Assembly (NCBI GenBank): GCA_014529385.2 | Contig: CM043947.1 | Span: 124,140,891-124,204,890, forward strand | DNA length: 64,000 bases | Source: Adiantum capillus-veneris | Lineage: Eukaryota > Streptophyta > Polypodiopsida > Polypodiales > Pteridaceae | Direction of reading: 5' to 3' | Notes under the pieces: generated by a model | Database searches by the model: none | What the model saw: only the letters and a program-made list of their open reading frames with translations | What the model was told of the DNA's origin: nothing | Position numbers and translations under genes: made by a program | Shown here: positions 1 through 11,174 of the stretch, piece by piece | How the letters are laid out: the number at the start of each line of letters is the position of its first letter | Position numbering within the stretch: the stretch's first letter is position 1

Positions 1-41
1 TTAAACTCAATAAGGTGGACCAATCACATACCTCACTTTGA

Positions 42-1424
42 CCAGACTGGCTGAGGGAGTATGATGACGTATTCCCCGAAGACCTTACGAATCTTCCACC
101 ACACAGAGAGGTAGATCATGGGATTGAGACTATCCCTGGGTGGGAACCTATCTCAAAAAGACCTTATAAAATGTCACTTCCGGAGGCCATCGAACTCAAA
201 GAACAACTTAGGAAACTCATTGAGCAAGGATTCATTCGACCCAATACTTCTCCTTGGGGTGCTCCAGTTCTTTTTCAGAAGAAGAAGGATGGGACCTTAA
301 GGCTATGCATAGACTACCGTGGGCTGAATCAGGTAACTATCAAGAACAAGTATCCAATTCCAAGGATCGACGAACTCTTGGACAGGCTCCACGGTGCCAA
401 AATATTTACAAAGATTGATCTAAGGTCAGGATATTACCAAATCAGGATCAAGGAATCAGATATTCCAAAGACAGCTTTCAACACTAGGTATGGACACTAC
501 AAATTCACAGTAATGTCTTTTGGTCTAACAAATGCTCCTGCAAGCTTCAATCGACTCATGCAAGATATTTTCAAACCTTACCTGGACGACTTTGTCTTGG
601 TTTTCCTTGATGAAATTCTAATCTATTCTAAGAATGAAACAGATCACAAGGAGCATGTTCGCAAAGTACTTGATCTCCTTCAAGAACACCAGCTTTACGC
701 TAAAGAGAGCAAGTGCACTTTTTGCTCATCAAAGGTCAACTATCTTGGATTTGTCATTTCGGCTGAAGGGATTTCAGTGGACCCAGACAAAGTCAAGGAC
801 ATTGTTGACTGGCCTCAACCATCCACTGTCAGCGAAGTACGGGGATTTCTTGGAATAACGGGATGGTACAGGATTTTTGTCAAGGATTATGCACGTATTG
901 CTGCACCTTTGACGGAACTCCTGAAGAAAGGAATGAGGATCGATTGGAAGACCGAGCACGAGTCTAGTTTTGCTAAGCTAAAAGAATTCTTGGTCTCAGC
1001 TCCTATTTTAAAGCTTCCAGACTTTAGTAAAGAATTTGAAGTAGCGACAGATGCTAGTAAGTCAGCTCTAAGCGGAGTTCTTACTCAAGAAGGAAGACCG
1101 GTGGCGTATACTTCGCAAAAGCTGAGGGATCATGAGAAGAATTATCCCACTCATGATCTGGAACTTTTAGCAGTTATACATGCAATGAAGTTATGGAGAC
1201 ATAATCTTCTTGGACGCAAGTTTCAGTTGGTTACAGACCACAAGAGTTTAAAGTGGATTTTTACTCAACCCATTCTCAATATGCAACAACGGCGATGGAT
1301 AGAGCTATTACAGGAATATGACCTTGACATAAAGTATAGACCAGGGAAGGAAAACGTAGTTGCAGATGGTCTTAGCCAAAAATCATTTCTCGGAGCTATC
1401 TCTATTCCAAATAACCCTTTCTAG
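42..1424 (+). pseudogene. pol: Ty3/gypsy pol: reverse transcriptase and RNase H (chromovirus)
   Basis: An open frame from 42 to the TAG at 1422-1424 carries the RT-RNase H part of pol; the first Met inside it is at 171. The RT fingers and palm are clear ([36 protein letters not shown]). The catalytic box reads FLDE at about 606-614, where the family has [YF][VIL]DD, so the second metal-binding Asp is replaced by Glu. The RNase H part follows with its Asp ([10 protein letters not shown]), Glu ([10 protein letters not shown]) and Asp (VTDHKSLKW), and ends in a D-G-L-S-Q tail where D-x-L-S-R is usual. Upstream of 171 the frame still reads the usual pre-RT linker up to a TGA at 39-41. Read as a polyprotein fragment; the ends are not true gene ends. 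Confidence 0.9.
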
Positions 1425-2848
1425 GACAGAATCAAAGAAGCATCCCTCGAAGATCCAGAGTACCAACGTATGGCTTCATTAGTCCATCAGAATAAGATGC
1501 CTGAAGCTAAAGATTACTCTCTTATGGGAGGATGTCTTTACTACAGACATAGACTCTGTGTACCCAGAGACCCAGCTTTAAAGAAGGCCATTCTATATGA
1601 AGCACACGATAGCCCTACATCCGGACACCCAGGCTATGCTAAAACTCTTCACGCCGTCAGAAGGAGTCATTTCTGGTCTGGAATGAAAGGAGACATACTT
1701 CGCTATGTGAGGCAATGTCTTTCTTGTCAACGAATAAAGGCCGAAAGGATCAAATCACCAGGGAAACTTCAACCTCTTGACATACCCCAGATGAAATGGG
1801 AATGCATCAGTATGGATTTTGTTACAGGATTACCTTCTACAGGAGGTTATGATTCTGTTTTCGTGGTTGTTGACATGCTCACAAAAGTGGCTCATCAATA
1901 CCCGTAAAGACAACCTTTACTGCTTCAGATATTAGTCAGGTATTCATCAAGGAGATTTTCAGGCTACATGGTCTACCCAAGCGTATTGTCAGTGATAGAG
2001 ATGCCAAGTTTACATCAAAATTTTGGACTTCTCTTTTCCAATCTATTGGGTCACAATTAGCTTTCAGTACACCATACCATCCACAAACAGATGGGAAAAC
2101 TGAAAGAGTTAATCAAGTCATTGAGGACATTCTCAGAGCCTATTGTTTGCAAGAACCAAAGAAGTGGTTACAATATCTACCTTTGGTAGAATATGCTTAT
2201 AACTCTTCCGAACACAGAAGCATTGGAATGTCACCTTTCAAAGCTCTTTATGGACAGGACTGTTTAGCACCACTGAACTTTTCAGATCCAACCATCAGAG
2301 TAGAAGCCTCTAGAAAGATGTTAGAAGATATGGAAGCACAGACTAGAGCCATTCGCCAGGACATTCAGGCAGCTCAAGATAGGCAGAAGCACTATGCATA
2401 TAAGAACCGCACAGATAGAACTTTCAAGGAAGGAGATAAGGTTTTTCTCCGAGTCCGACCTAAGAAAAGCAATTTATCGCTAGGCAGATACAAGAAGCTA
2501 AGCCCAAGGTATTGTGGACCATTTGAGATCGTTAAGGTTGTAAGTGACCAAGCCTACAAGCTAAAGCTACCTGCAAACTTGAAGGTTCATGATGTATTCC
2601 ATGTCAGCTTACTCAAACCCTATATTCCCAATCCTGATCAATTCTTGGACTCAGATCAAATAGTCATGCCAGCACAAGGAGTTCTCGAGCTCCAACCTGA
2701 CTATGTACTTGAAACAAGGGAAAGAAAGTTACGCAACAGAACTATCACGGAGCATCTAGTAAAATGGAAGGATTACCCTGAAGAAGATGCAACTTGGGAG
2801 GACCAATCGACGCTCTTAAAAGATTACCCAAACTCATTCTTGAGATGA
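1425..2848 (+). pseudogene. pol: Ty3/gypsy integrase with C-terminal chromodomain
   Basis: This continues pol after the stop at 1422-1424. The HHCC zinc-binding module is visible at about 1600-1730 (H-D-S-P-T-S-G-H-P, then C-L-S-C). The first catalytic Asp is in SMDFVTGLP near 1815. Near 1890 the frame is broken by a one-base change, so the reading ends at 1907 while the next frame continues with the second Asp (SDRDAKF, near 1995) and the Glu (DGKTERVN, near 2103). The last 60 residues form a chromodomain (LVKWKDYPEEDATWED), which in this clade binds modified histone H3 and steers insertion into heterochromatin. The final open frame runs 2147-2848. The order HHCC, D-D-E core, chromodomain defines the chromoviruses. 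Confidence 0.9.
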
Positions 2849-2879
2849 GGATATCTCAAATTTTTCACGTTGGGGAGGT

Positions 2880-4390
2880 TGTAAGGTCTCTGACCCGATC
2901 ACAAGAGCACCCTTGTACCACGAAATGAATACAATGAAATAAGTTACTATTTTTAGCAGTTTTCCAGATTCCGTCAGTGCCACGATGATTAGAATGTTAT
3001 AAAGCTTCAAAATGTGAATTAAAATAATTTTTGTGAAAAAATTCTAAAAATGGTAAGGTTTTGGTCACCCGACCCGTCCAGTCTCGACCGTCTCGAAAAT
3101 CTGCACCCGTACCCCGAAATTGAAAAAAAATGCATTTTAAAACCCCGCGGGGGGCAGCTAAATATGACAGGTACTCAGACCGTACGTCTTAGTTAGAGCT
3201 TAGTATAGAAATTTACGGCATCAAAATCCGACTCGTATGGCCCGTTTTAGCCTAAAACCAATTTTTCACAAAATTGTCCGGGAGGCACCAGGTGCCCGAG
3301 GCTGTGTGGGAACAGGTCCCAGCCCACTCCAGACCTGCTTTAGCAGCTAGGGGGCGCCCTCTTGCTTTGTGGGAGTCTTGGGGGAGATGCCAAGCCTGCA
3401 ACTTAGTGTGAGAGTCAGTTTACTGAGCCAACTGGAAACTTGGTGGGTAGGCAACTGGACTTGCCATGCAAGGACTGAGTGCTCATCTAGATGCAATTAG
3501 CAACACAAATCGATTTTCATCCTGTAGGAGCCTATTTAAAGGCCTACACACACACACACAGACAGATATGCTCACACACACACATTGCATACTCACACAC
3601 CTACACACTGGGAAGGTGCTGCCGGCACACACACAGCTTTTGAAGGAGAAGCAAGGAGGGAGGTGCTGCCGAGATTCCCATCTTCGGGATTCATTGCATC
3701 AGAAATTTAAGAGGATTCTCAGGCCCTAATCATGGTAATTATGGTTTAATTACTGCTCTTCTTAATCTCATCATTACCCACTCATAATTCTTGTCTACTA
3801 TGCCTACTTTTAGCTATAATTCTCTATAGCTGCTCTCTAAGTTTTCATAGCTATACTTCATTCATAATTATCATTCATTTAGTTAATTTATTCAGCCATT
3901 CATCATCCTTAATCAAGGATTAATGCATGATTAGGAAAGATTCTCTCTTTAGGCGGTATAGTCAATAAATTGTCATCTAGTAATAGTGTAGATTTCTCAG
4001 AATTCAATCTTTCACTACTCAATAGAGTTGTAATTAAATTATACTTAATCTTCTCCCACATTTAGATGCGATTAAGGCGGAAAATTAATCCGTCATTAGT
4101 CCAATAAGAAGAAGGTTTTTCCATCACACATGCCTGCGGTCACTCTGCACCTTCATATTGCTCTAGGAAAATGAATGAGCTTGCTTACTTCATATCTTTC
4201 GTGAATCAATTAGAAAAACTCTGAATTTCTTAACCATCTAAGCCAAGTAATTAACCTTAGAGTCGTTTCCCATAGGGTGGATACAGAATTACCCTTAAAT
4301 TTGCTAGGGCAAAAAGGAAAAATTCTAACCTCGTGCATAAGGAGGAGTCTTTAATAAATCTAATCTGCCGATTGGTTTGTCATGTTACTC
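2880..4390 (+). repeat. Probable 3' LTR of the chromovirus element (end not located)
   Basis: It begins TGTAAGGTCTC directly after a purine-rich tract and the pol stop, as expected for a plus-strand LTR. A TATA-like CTATTTAAAGG lies at about 3530-3540. No matching 5' LTR is in the window, so neither length nor ends can be proven, and I find no convincing CA end or target duplication. The right boundary given is approximate. Confidence 0.45.
3546..3602. repeat. CA-rich simple repeat
   Basis: Runs of ACACAC interrupted by GACAGATATGCT and TTGCATACT, just downstream of the TATA-like box of the probable LTR. Low-complexity sequence; no function assigned. Confidence 0.8.
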
Positions 4391-4441
4391 TCGGAACTTA
4401 GCTCTTTTTTTTTCAAGTCTATCATTTAAGTAGTGAGAAAA

Positions 4442-4573
4442 ATGGCCCCAGTTAAGAGAATTTGCTTTGGTGGAGCCCACGACCGCGAGGCGGGAACAAG
4501 CAATGTCAACAGAAAAGGAAAGGCTCCCATGGAGGATCAAATACCGGCCATCTCACGGGCTATTGACGAATAA
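4442..4573 (+). other. 43-codon reading frame, gag-leader-like
   Basis: ATG at 4442 opens a 43-codon frame beginning MAPVKRICFGG and rich in basic and small residues, ending at TAA 4571-4573. The purine-rich context (GAGAAAA before ATG) and basic N-terminus recall the start of a retrotransposon gag, but there is no domain to confirm it. It could be a chance ORF. Confidence 0.25.
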
Positions 4574-4874
4574 ATGGAAGAGGTAGGTCCCAATTTCTAT
4601 TCAAGTTGTTTAATTAACATTGCATACGATTAGTTAGGAATGAACATATCCCCGAACATGTTGGAGAAATCCGACAAAAACCTCGGCATTGAATGCATAG
4701 TACATTAAGTTCTAAAGTAGGAAGGTAATGTTGATGGGTATGCTGTTTGCAATAGGAAAGAATGTCTGCTAGGGAAAATTTAGCTCGACATGTTCATTTT
4801 ATTTCCAATGTTGAATCAGTCTTGACCCCCCTACTGATCACAGGGGGCAGAGTTCCTCGTTAGGGCTCTTGAAT

Positions 4875-4990
4875 CCACGACTTGTTTTTTATGCGGTGGA
4901 TACCCACGACTTGCTTTCTATGCGGTGGGAACCCACGTCTTGCTTTCTATGCGGTGGGAGTGTCCATGACGTGCTTTCTATGCGGTGGAC
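4875..4990. repeat. Four tandem copies of a 29-31 bp unit
   Basis: The unit CCACGACTTGCTTTCTATGC followed by GGTGG starts at 4875, 4904, 4933 and 4964, with a few substitutions per copy. Spacing is 29, 29 and 31 bp. It lies in otherwise uncharacterised sequence; no coding or regulatory role is evident. Confidence 0.85.
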
Positions 4991-5965
4991 CTACCTAATT
5001 GTATGGGCAGCTAGGCGACAACGGGAGGAGTGAAATCTCGCTGGAGGGGGGATGTTGTACCTCCAGAACATTGAAAATTTTATGAATAAGTTTGAGTAGA
5101 ATTTTTACTAGAATTTTGTCTTGGTGTTGTTTGCAATAATGGTGGAAGGGCTGTTTTAACGAACCATGTGATTCGGAATTAAACAAGGAATATCTATGTT
5201 GAACAACCTCCGTGGTAGTAATTAGGTCACACGAGGAAGTGTGAGTGTGGGGGTGGAAAGTGGGGGCTTGGCTCGGGTTGCCAATACCTACGAGATGGGT
5301 GGTCCCGATTGGTCGGGAACTCTCTGTCCCCATAGTGCTTACTCGATATTAGTATTACTCATTGCCCCTAGAGCGGCGAATCCTCGAGAGTACGTGCCTC
5401 TGAAACATGGGAAAAAGGGCACTCGGGGTTTCTCTCCTCTTGGAAGGTGGGTCTCAGGATCGTTAGATAGTTAAGTACGCTTCCCCTGCGAGGTGGAGCT
5501 AGATCTCGTTGCTAGTAGGCTCGAACTCGACTCACTTTGTGATGAGAGATCGTCCGTTAGTTGAACCCTGAACCATTTTGTTTGCTTCCGTTATAGATCT
5601 AGTGGCCACCAGGTTTACCATCAGATCCGTTGTTTGATACGACGGGGTGGGGACCTCACAATAGACAATGGTGATAATGCCCGCAAATAGAGGTCTTTCC
5701 CTTCCATTTCACTCCACACATTAGAATAAACATTGCAATTAGTAGAAAGATATATTTTCAACAATGTATGGTGTTCATGTTTGGTGCCCAAAGAGTAGGA
5801 GAAACTCTTGCATCACCAAACCCTGCCATCCTGCCTCTTGTTGATTATCATTAGATCATTTGATGTGCATATTTTTATTTTGTTGTAGAACAGATTGCCA
5901 TTTAGGAAACATTATTGTGTAAATTGTTTTAAGAAAAAAAAGTTCATCCCTTTGAAATCAATTCA
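4991..5965. other. Uncharacterised interval
   Basis: No domain-bearing frame on either strand. The part from about 5240 to 5660 is noticeably more GC-rich than its surroundings and may be LTR or leader sequence of the element whose gag follows, but I cannot find repeat ends. Confidence 0.4.
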
Positions 5966-6960
5966 ATGGAAAGCATCCACCAAATGTCTGGATATCCTCT
6001 TTTCTTTGGAGAGGATGTTGAATTATTTTTAGGGAATTTCAAGATGTCTTGCCATATCAAGAGGATAATAACTTATCAAGAACATGTAGAAATGCTTGAG
6101 GTGGTCCTTAGGAAAGATTCTAGCACTTGGTTTGACTCTTTGCCTGAGGAAGTTAAGGGGAATTACGGGAAGTTTTGAATCGTTTAAAAGAGATACTTAT
6201 TTGATCCTCAAAACACTCAAAAACTATGGCAAGACATAGTTTCTTATAAGCAAAAAGACTAGATGATTACTACTTGTATAAGCAAGAGTTTCTACGTCTT
6301 TGGGCTCTATGGATACGAAATGTTGTTAACCCTGGTGATGGTGCAGAATTTCTAAAGAAGGAGAGGTTCATAGCCAAACTATTTCCTGACCTTAAGGTAA
6401 AATTTGAGGGGGGTGCACCTCCTACCTTTGATGTAGCTGAAACTAGGGCTGCTAAGCAGTATAGGAAACTCAAGTGCCTAAGGGGAGAGGTTACAATAGA
6501 AGGTCTTAGACCCAAAGGTAAATCACAAGCATCGAAATCTAGGGGGCTTCCTGAGGTAACGAACAGAAGTGATTGAGAAGTTAAATGAATCTTTAAGCAG
6601 CTTGTCAATTCACCTTCCACAAGCTGCAGGTCCAAAGGGACAAGCAAAGAAGTCAGAAGAGTGAGATCCACGACCTAGGAGAGTCTTGCAATGTTGGAAT
6701 TGCGGAGAGTCTGGACATGGGATGTATAATTGTACTTGGCCCCGTGGGGAGTCAGGGAGATCTAACTTGAATTACCTAGTGATGAATGCAAGTTAACAAA
6801 CTAGTCAAGAACCAAGGAATTTACAAAGTCCAAATGGAGCAAGACCACCTCCACAAGGAGTGGAAGGAGTTCCACCTTTGCCAGACCCAAATGTGCATGT
6901 GATAGAGGTGACAAACTCAAAAGAGGTTGACATGGAAGCAAATGGAATTAAGCATTGTCA
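5966..6960 (+). pseudogene. gag: Ty3/gypsy gag, Tat-like, decayed
   Basis: Three broken pieces read as one gag. 5966-6178 begins with a Met and carries the capsid-like segment (SGYPLFFGEDVELFLGNFKM, then STWFDSLPEE). After a frame change 6274-6576 continues it (YKQEFLRLWALWIRN), and a CCHC zinc knuckle (CWNCGESGHGMYNC, C-x2-C-x4-H-x4-C) lies at about 6693-6735. The downstream text VTNSKEVDMEANGIK (about 6908-6955) closely matches VTQSKEGDIEANGIK in the remnant at 14.4 kb, which ties both to one family. Gag binds and packages element RNA. Stops and frame changes make it non-functional. Confidence 0.75.
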
Positions 6961-7704
6961 TGCCACTTTGCATGCACAAGCTAAAAAATAGAGTTTTGCC
7001 TGTATATATGAACTTTGACAAATCTATGCATTATGTTAGAATTGTTTATGACATCAGATTAGTAGAAATGTATGTATTATGTGGGTACCTTTTTGTAGAA
7101 CAAAGTGAGCTAAGTGGGCTGACATGTGAAGAAAGGAAGAAGGGCTAGTTTTCTACTTAGAAATGCAGAGCTTGAAGTGATGAAGGAATAGGTCCATACG
7201 GCTTACTGGGGCACTTTAAAGATTGGAAATTGAGTGGCAAGAAAGCTGAAGATGACCAAAACTGATTCCATATGCCGCCATGAGAAAAATTGACGCAAAC
7301 AGAAAGTTGTCCCAGCACGACTACACGTAGAGAAGGCTAGTCGGGGCAAAAAACTGCATCCAAAAGCACCAAGGAGGCACAACGAGCTAAAACCTGCAAA
7401 TTTCTGATGTTTGGCTGGACTTTTTTAAAGTTTTTACATGAGTTTTGATTATATACAAGTCTCACTTCAAAAAACTCACTCACAGGCACTTACAGTAGCC
7501 CGATAGATATCACTAGACTAGCGACTTGCAGTGCATGTACATGTGCTTGCTAAAGCAAGCTAAAAAACCCACAAAAAGGAAGACCACACACCCTTTTGAC
7601 ATTGGGAATCATGTCCGTATGTACAAATTTACAAAAAGTAGGGTATCCTAAATGCGCCCAACATAGTTTGCCACACCCCAGCCTGCTAGATCATTCATGA
7701 TCAG
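6961..7704. other. Junction between a plus-strand gag and a minus-strand pol remnant
   Basis: Short frames only. The plus-strand gag text fades after about 7148 and the minus-strand integrase tail fades below about 7705, so the two converge here. Minus-strand TGTCAAAAGGGTGTGTGG (near 7600) could be an LTR start, but no second copy is in view. Confidence 0.35.
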
Positions 7705-8790
7705 CAGCACAAAAGAGATCCTGTAAACCACATGAGGGAGTCTTCACTTCATCTTCATCATTAGCCACATGATCATCAAATTCTTCAAAATAAGGCTCAT
7801 CCTCAATAACAACCATCAACCTTGCAATATACTTCTTCAACTTGTAGCCATTCACACGTGCTTTATGTGGGGTACCATCCAGGTCAGCAAGCTAATATGT
7901 GCCATTTGAAAACCTGTTTAAGACCAAGAAAGGACCTTGCCACTTGATTTGAGATTTATTTTAAAAAGTGCTATCAAGATTACTGTTGTAACGAAGCACC
8001 ATGTCACCCTTATTGATGTCCTTGTCCTTTACCTTCTCATTTGCCTTTGCTTGATTCTTCTTCAAGACCTGCTCATAATGCTCAAAAGCCAACAACCTAT
8101 CCAATTGTACACAGTGCAAATATAAAATTCTTTCCTTGAATGCATCATTGGGCTCTTCTTCAAGCTTTAGCATTATCTTCAAGGCTGGTATCTCCACCTC
8201 AATAGGAAGTAAAGCCTCTGTGCCAAAAACTAGATGGAAGGGAGAGAAACCAGTACCTGATTTGATGGCAGTCCTATAAGCCCATAGAGCACAAGGTAGC
8301 TCTGAATACCAAGTCTTCACATTGTTTCTTGTCATCTTTGTAAGTATCCTTATAATCTCTCCATTAACTCTTTCATTCATGCCATTGCATTGGGGATAAT
8401 ATGGAGTAGTAAACCTGCAATGCACATGAAGCTTCTCACATAGATAATCCACCAGCTCTCCCCTGAAACCTGGACCCTTGTCAGAAAGAAACTCCAATGG
8501 CATGCTAAATTTGCAACAAATACCTTCATATATAAATAAGGAAACATCTTTACTCGTGATGTGCTTAACAGCTTTGGCTTCGGCCCACCTGGATAGATAG
8601 TCAACAACAGTAAGTATGTAACATTTGCCTCTAGCTGTCATAGGTAGAGGACCTATTGCATCAATACCCCACTTCTCAAACACACCATAAGCCACAATCG
8701 TGCCTGTTATTTCTTATTTGAGAACCCTATTCGCCATGCTTTGACACTCTTTACAAGACTTGCACCAATGATGAACATCATGTTGAATGC
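7705..8790 (-). pseudogene. pol: Integrase of the Tat-like remnant
   Basis: The best open part is 7961-8695 (244 codons). It carries the D-D-E core: Asp in GIDAIGPLP, Asp in LSDKGPGFRG, and Glu in NGMNERVN, so all three acidic residues survive. To its right, the C-x2-C of the HHCC finger (C-K-S-C) is readable near 8750 but a stop separates it from the core. To its left, past the stop at 7961, the C-terminal domain can still be followed to about 7705 (GPFLVLNRFSNG, then DLDGTPHKARVN). Integrase inserts the cDNA copy; this one is broken at both ends. Confidence 0.85.
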
Positions 8791-8937
8791 TTGGCCACAC
8801 ATACCCCTCCTGCCAGACTTTAGTGCAAAGTGATCTTTGAAGCAAAGTGGACACCACAAGAACCCTCATGATTCTCCTCTAAAATTTTATAAATTTACTC
8901 TTTACAAGGCACTTTTCTCATCACAAGATCAGCCCCT

Positions 8938-9197
8938 TCATATACAAGGCATCACCAAGTAGCACATACTTTTGGCACGACATAGGAAGGCGTACTTTTT
9001 TGACTTCTTCAACTCTGATGGAAACATATTTGTTTGTAGAAACACTTCCTCCCTCTCTAAATCTTCCCTTCCCAAATAAAGAGGAGAATCGGACCTTATC
9101 ACATACAATTGCCCAATTGAAGCTTGTGTTGTACCATGTGCTTCTTCATTTTGAGACATGTCCACATGCCTTAAACTCCAAGCTTCAAAATGCTTAA
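8938..9197 (-). pseudogene. pol: C-terminal tail of the second RNase H plus linker to integrase
   Basis: The minus-strand frame reads HFEAWSLRHVDMSQNEEAH, the usual end of the archaeal-type RNase H (family pattern h-V-x-R-x-x-N-x-x-A-D). It then runs through the linker that precedes the integrase zinc finger. The start of this domain is at 9808-10179; a MITE-like insertion at 9198-9790 separates the halves. Confidence 0.7.
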
Positions 9198-9790
9198 CAC
9201 TAGTCTTGTAAAAAATTAGCCACTTTTGTGGCTTTTGTAGAAAATTCTCCAACATTATGTTAGTTATCTAAATAGAAAATGGTTTCACGGAATTATGACC
9301 AACACTCAATATTAGTTGATAAAAAATTGTACATAGCTAAATGAAGGTATAAAGGCGTCTTTCCATTGCCATATTCTATGACTAATTTGTGTGAATGGAT
9401 AATATTTTTCTATTTTAGTTTGAAAGTAGATCAAATCATTGTTGAGCAAGCCCAAATTTCTTTGAAAAATCCCTCAATAGGTATGTGATAGATGTACCAA
9501 GCTTTTTTAACCCATATACAAAGACTGCTAGCATTTTTTACTTCTCCAACTTAAGTAGTGAAGTGCAGTTTTACGTAAAATTTGCTAATTTTAGAAAAGT
9601 AAAATTTTTTATTTTTATCTTTTTGTGTAATTTTTGTATGTAGAAATGTTTTTCATATCTTGAACCCATAATTAAGAAGTTTCATGTAATTTTGATATCA
9701 TATACAAAAGTTATATTTCATTTACTAGAATCCTGATGTGAGGCATTTTTGTGGCTTCAGCCAGTTTTGTGTCTCATTACAAGTCTAGTG
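9198..9790. mobile_element. MITE-like DNA transposon inserted in RNase H
   Basis: The ends are inverted repeats: CACTAGTCTTGTAA at 9198-9211 and the complement of CACTAGACTTGTAA at 9777-9790, 13 of 14 bases matching. TTAA stands at 9194-9197 and again at 9791-9794, consistent with a target duplication. Removing 593 bp plus one TTAA brings the two halves of the RNase H reading together (LLK then HFEAW). The interior is AT-rich with no transposase. The CACTA start recalls CACTA elements, but those make 3-bp duplications, while TTAA is used by piggyBac-type elements, so the superfamily is open. Confidence 0.75.
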
Positions 9791-9807
9791 TTAAGCAGAT
9801 TCTTCAC

Positions 9808-10179
9808 TTAAAAACACATATTTTTCAGCCTTGGATTCTTAGTTTTCCACACCCCAAGTACTTGCTTAACCACCAAAAGAGCATCACCTCTTACTCTCAC
9901 ATGACGGATGCCAAGCACAAGGCAAAGGTTGAGACCTTGCTCCAAAGTAGCATACTCAGCTTTATTGTTGCTTTGTGTTGTAAGCTTCAATCTCCTTTTA
10001 GTTACCAAAGCACCTTGAGGATCATAAATTACAACACCTCCCGAAGCTTCAACATGCGATTTCCTGTAAGAGCCATCAAAAAACAATAGATAGGCATTGT
10101 CTATGTTAGGAGCTTCCATGTGTTGCCTCTTCACGGCATCCTCCTTAAGAAGAAGAGGGCTTTCCTTATAAGTAAGCAA
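9808..10179 (-). pseudogene. pol: Second (archaeal-type) RNase H of the Tat-like pol
   Basis: The 123-codon frame has the acidic active-site set of the extra RNase H: Asp in LLFFDGSYRK, Glu in KAEYATLEQGL and Asp in VRGDALLVVKQ. It sits between the native RNase H and the integrase, the position known for the Tat lineage. In such elements this domain is thought to have taken over removal of the RNA strand, and the native domain here indeed lacks a key Asp. The frame is cut by the MITE-like insertion on its C-terminal side. Confidence 0.85.
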
Positions 10180-10241
10180 ATCAGCAAATCAGCCAATGTA
10201 GCCCTTGTACTCTCCTCAACAAGAAAAGAGAATTGGAATTC

Positions 10242-11057
10242 CTATAGCTCCACAATCCACTTCATGAGCCTCTTTGACAAAGTAGGGCTATTCACCAATT
10301 GAGGTAAAAGAGTGTAGCTAGTGAGGAATGTGAATGGTTTAGGGAGAAGGTAGTGCCTAAACCTTCTACATGCATAAATCACACTCACCATGATGTGATC
10401 CACTTCAGTATAGCCTCTTTCCACCTCTAGCTTCACCCTTCTAGCACAATAGATAGGCTTCATGTAGTGAGAATTGTTACCTCTTTGAAGAAGCATAGAT
10501 CCAATCGCATCCTCACCTACTGATGGATTCACATAAAACTCCTTATCCCAATTAGGAGCTTGCATAGCAGGAAGAGAACCAAGAACCTCCTTGATACCTT
10601 GGAAAACCTCTTCACATTCATTTGTCCATTGTAGAGGATCCAACCTTGCTACTTGTTGTAGAGGATAAACAAGTTGAGAGGACAAAGGAATGAATCTTTC
10701 CATATACTTCACCTTTTGAATGAAAGTAGAAAGTTTCTTTGTATCTCTAGGTGATGGGAGGAGCACCAAAGCGTTCACTTTGTCAGGATCCGCTTCAATC
10801 CCATTCTCTGAGATCATATGTCCCAAAAACTTCACTCTTGGTTGAGCAAGATGACATTTCTTTGGGTTGATTTGACCTCCACTTTCATCATATTGCTTCA
10901 ATGCCATCCCAAGCTTTACACTATGATCCTTTCTAGAGCTATAAGCACAAAAGTCATCAATAAGATCCTTCACAAACTTGCCAAGAAAGGTAGAGAACAC
11001 CTTATTGACGCGCTTTTGATACCACGCACAACCATTCATAAGACCAAAAGGAAGCAC
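10242..11057 (-). pseudogene. pol: RT palm/thumb and native RNase H of the Tat-like pol
   Basis: The 271-codon frame starts inside RT (LPFGLMNGCAWYQKRVNKVF). It carries the catalytic box LIDDF, with both Asp present, then the thumb (KKCHLAQPRVKFLGHMIS) and the connection (FIQKVKYMERFIPLSS). The native RNase H begins at about 10545, but its first strand reads FYVNPSVGEDAIG (about 10510-10545) where active enzymes have F-Y-V-D-A-S, so the first catalytic Asp is Asn. The same position is Ser in the related remnant at 26.3 kb. The frame ends at 10242 and the second RNase H follows within about 60 bp. Confidence 0.85.
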
Positions 11058-11174
11058 AATAACAAAAGCATCCCCATGGTGTGATAAATGTGGTCTTCTT
11101 TTGATCTTCTAAAGCCAAGGTGAGCTAAAAATTTCCTGAGAATCCATCACATACATTGTACCTCTCATGCCCTG

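Larger units (their letters stand above)
1..2879 (+). mobile_element. Chromovirus-type Ty3/gypsy retrotransposon, 3' part of internal region
   Basis: The stretch reads in order RT, RNase H, integrase and a C-terminal chromodomain, which is the pol layout of the chromovirus branch of Ty3/gypsy. Its gag, protease and 5' LTR lie outside the window to the left. Coding ends at 2848, followed by a purine-rich tract (GGGGAGG, about 2872-2878) that could be the polypurine tract before the 3' LTR. The copy is dead: a stop near 39, a stop at 1422-1424 and a frameshift near 1890 break the pol frame. Confidence 0.9.

Noticed and set aside
4875-4990. CRISPR-like array
   Set aside because: Units are contiguous with no unique spacers, and the setting is a plant genome.
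5241-5474. 77-codon frame in GC-richer sequence as a gene
   Set aside because: Too short, no domain, and the opposite strand is equally open (4995-5333).
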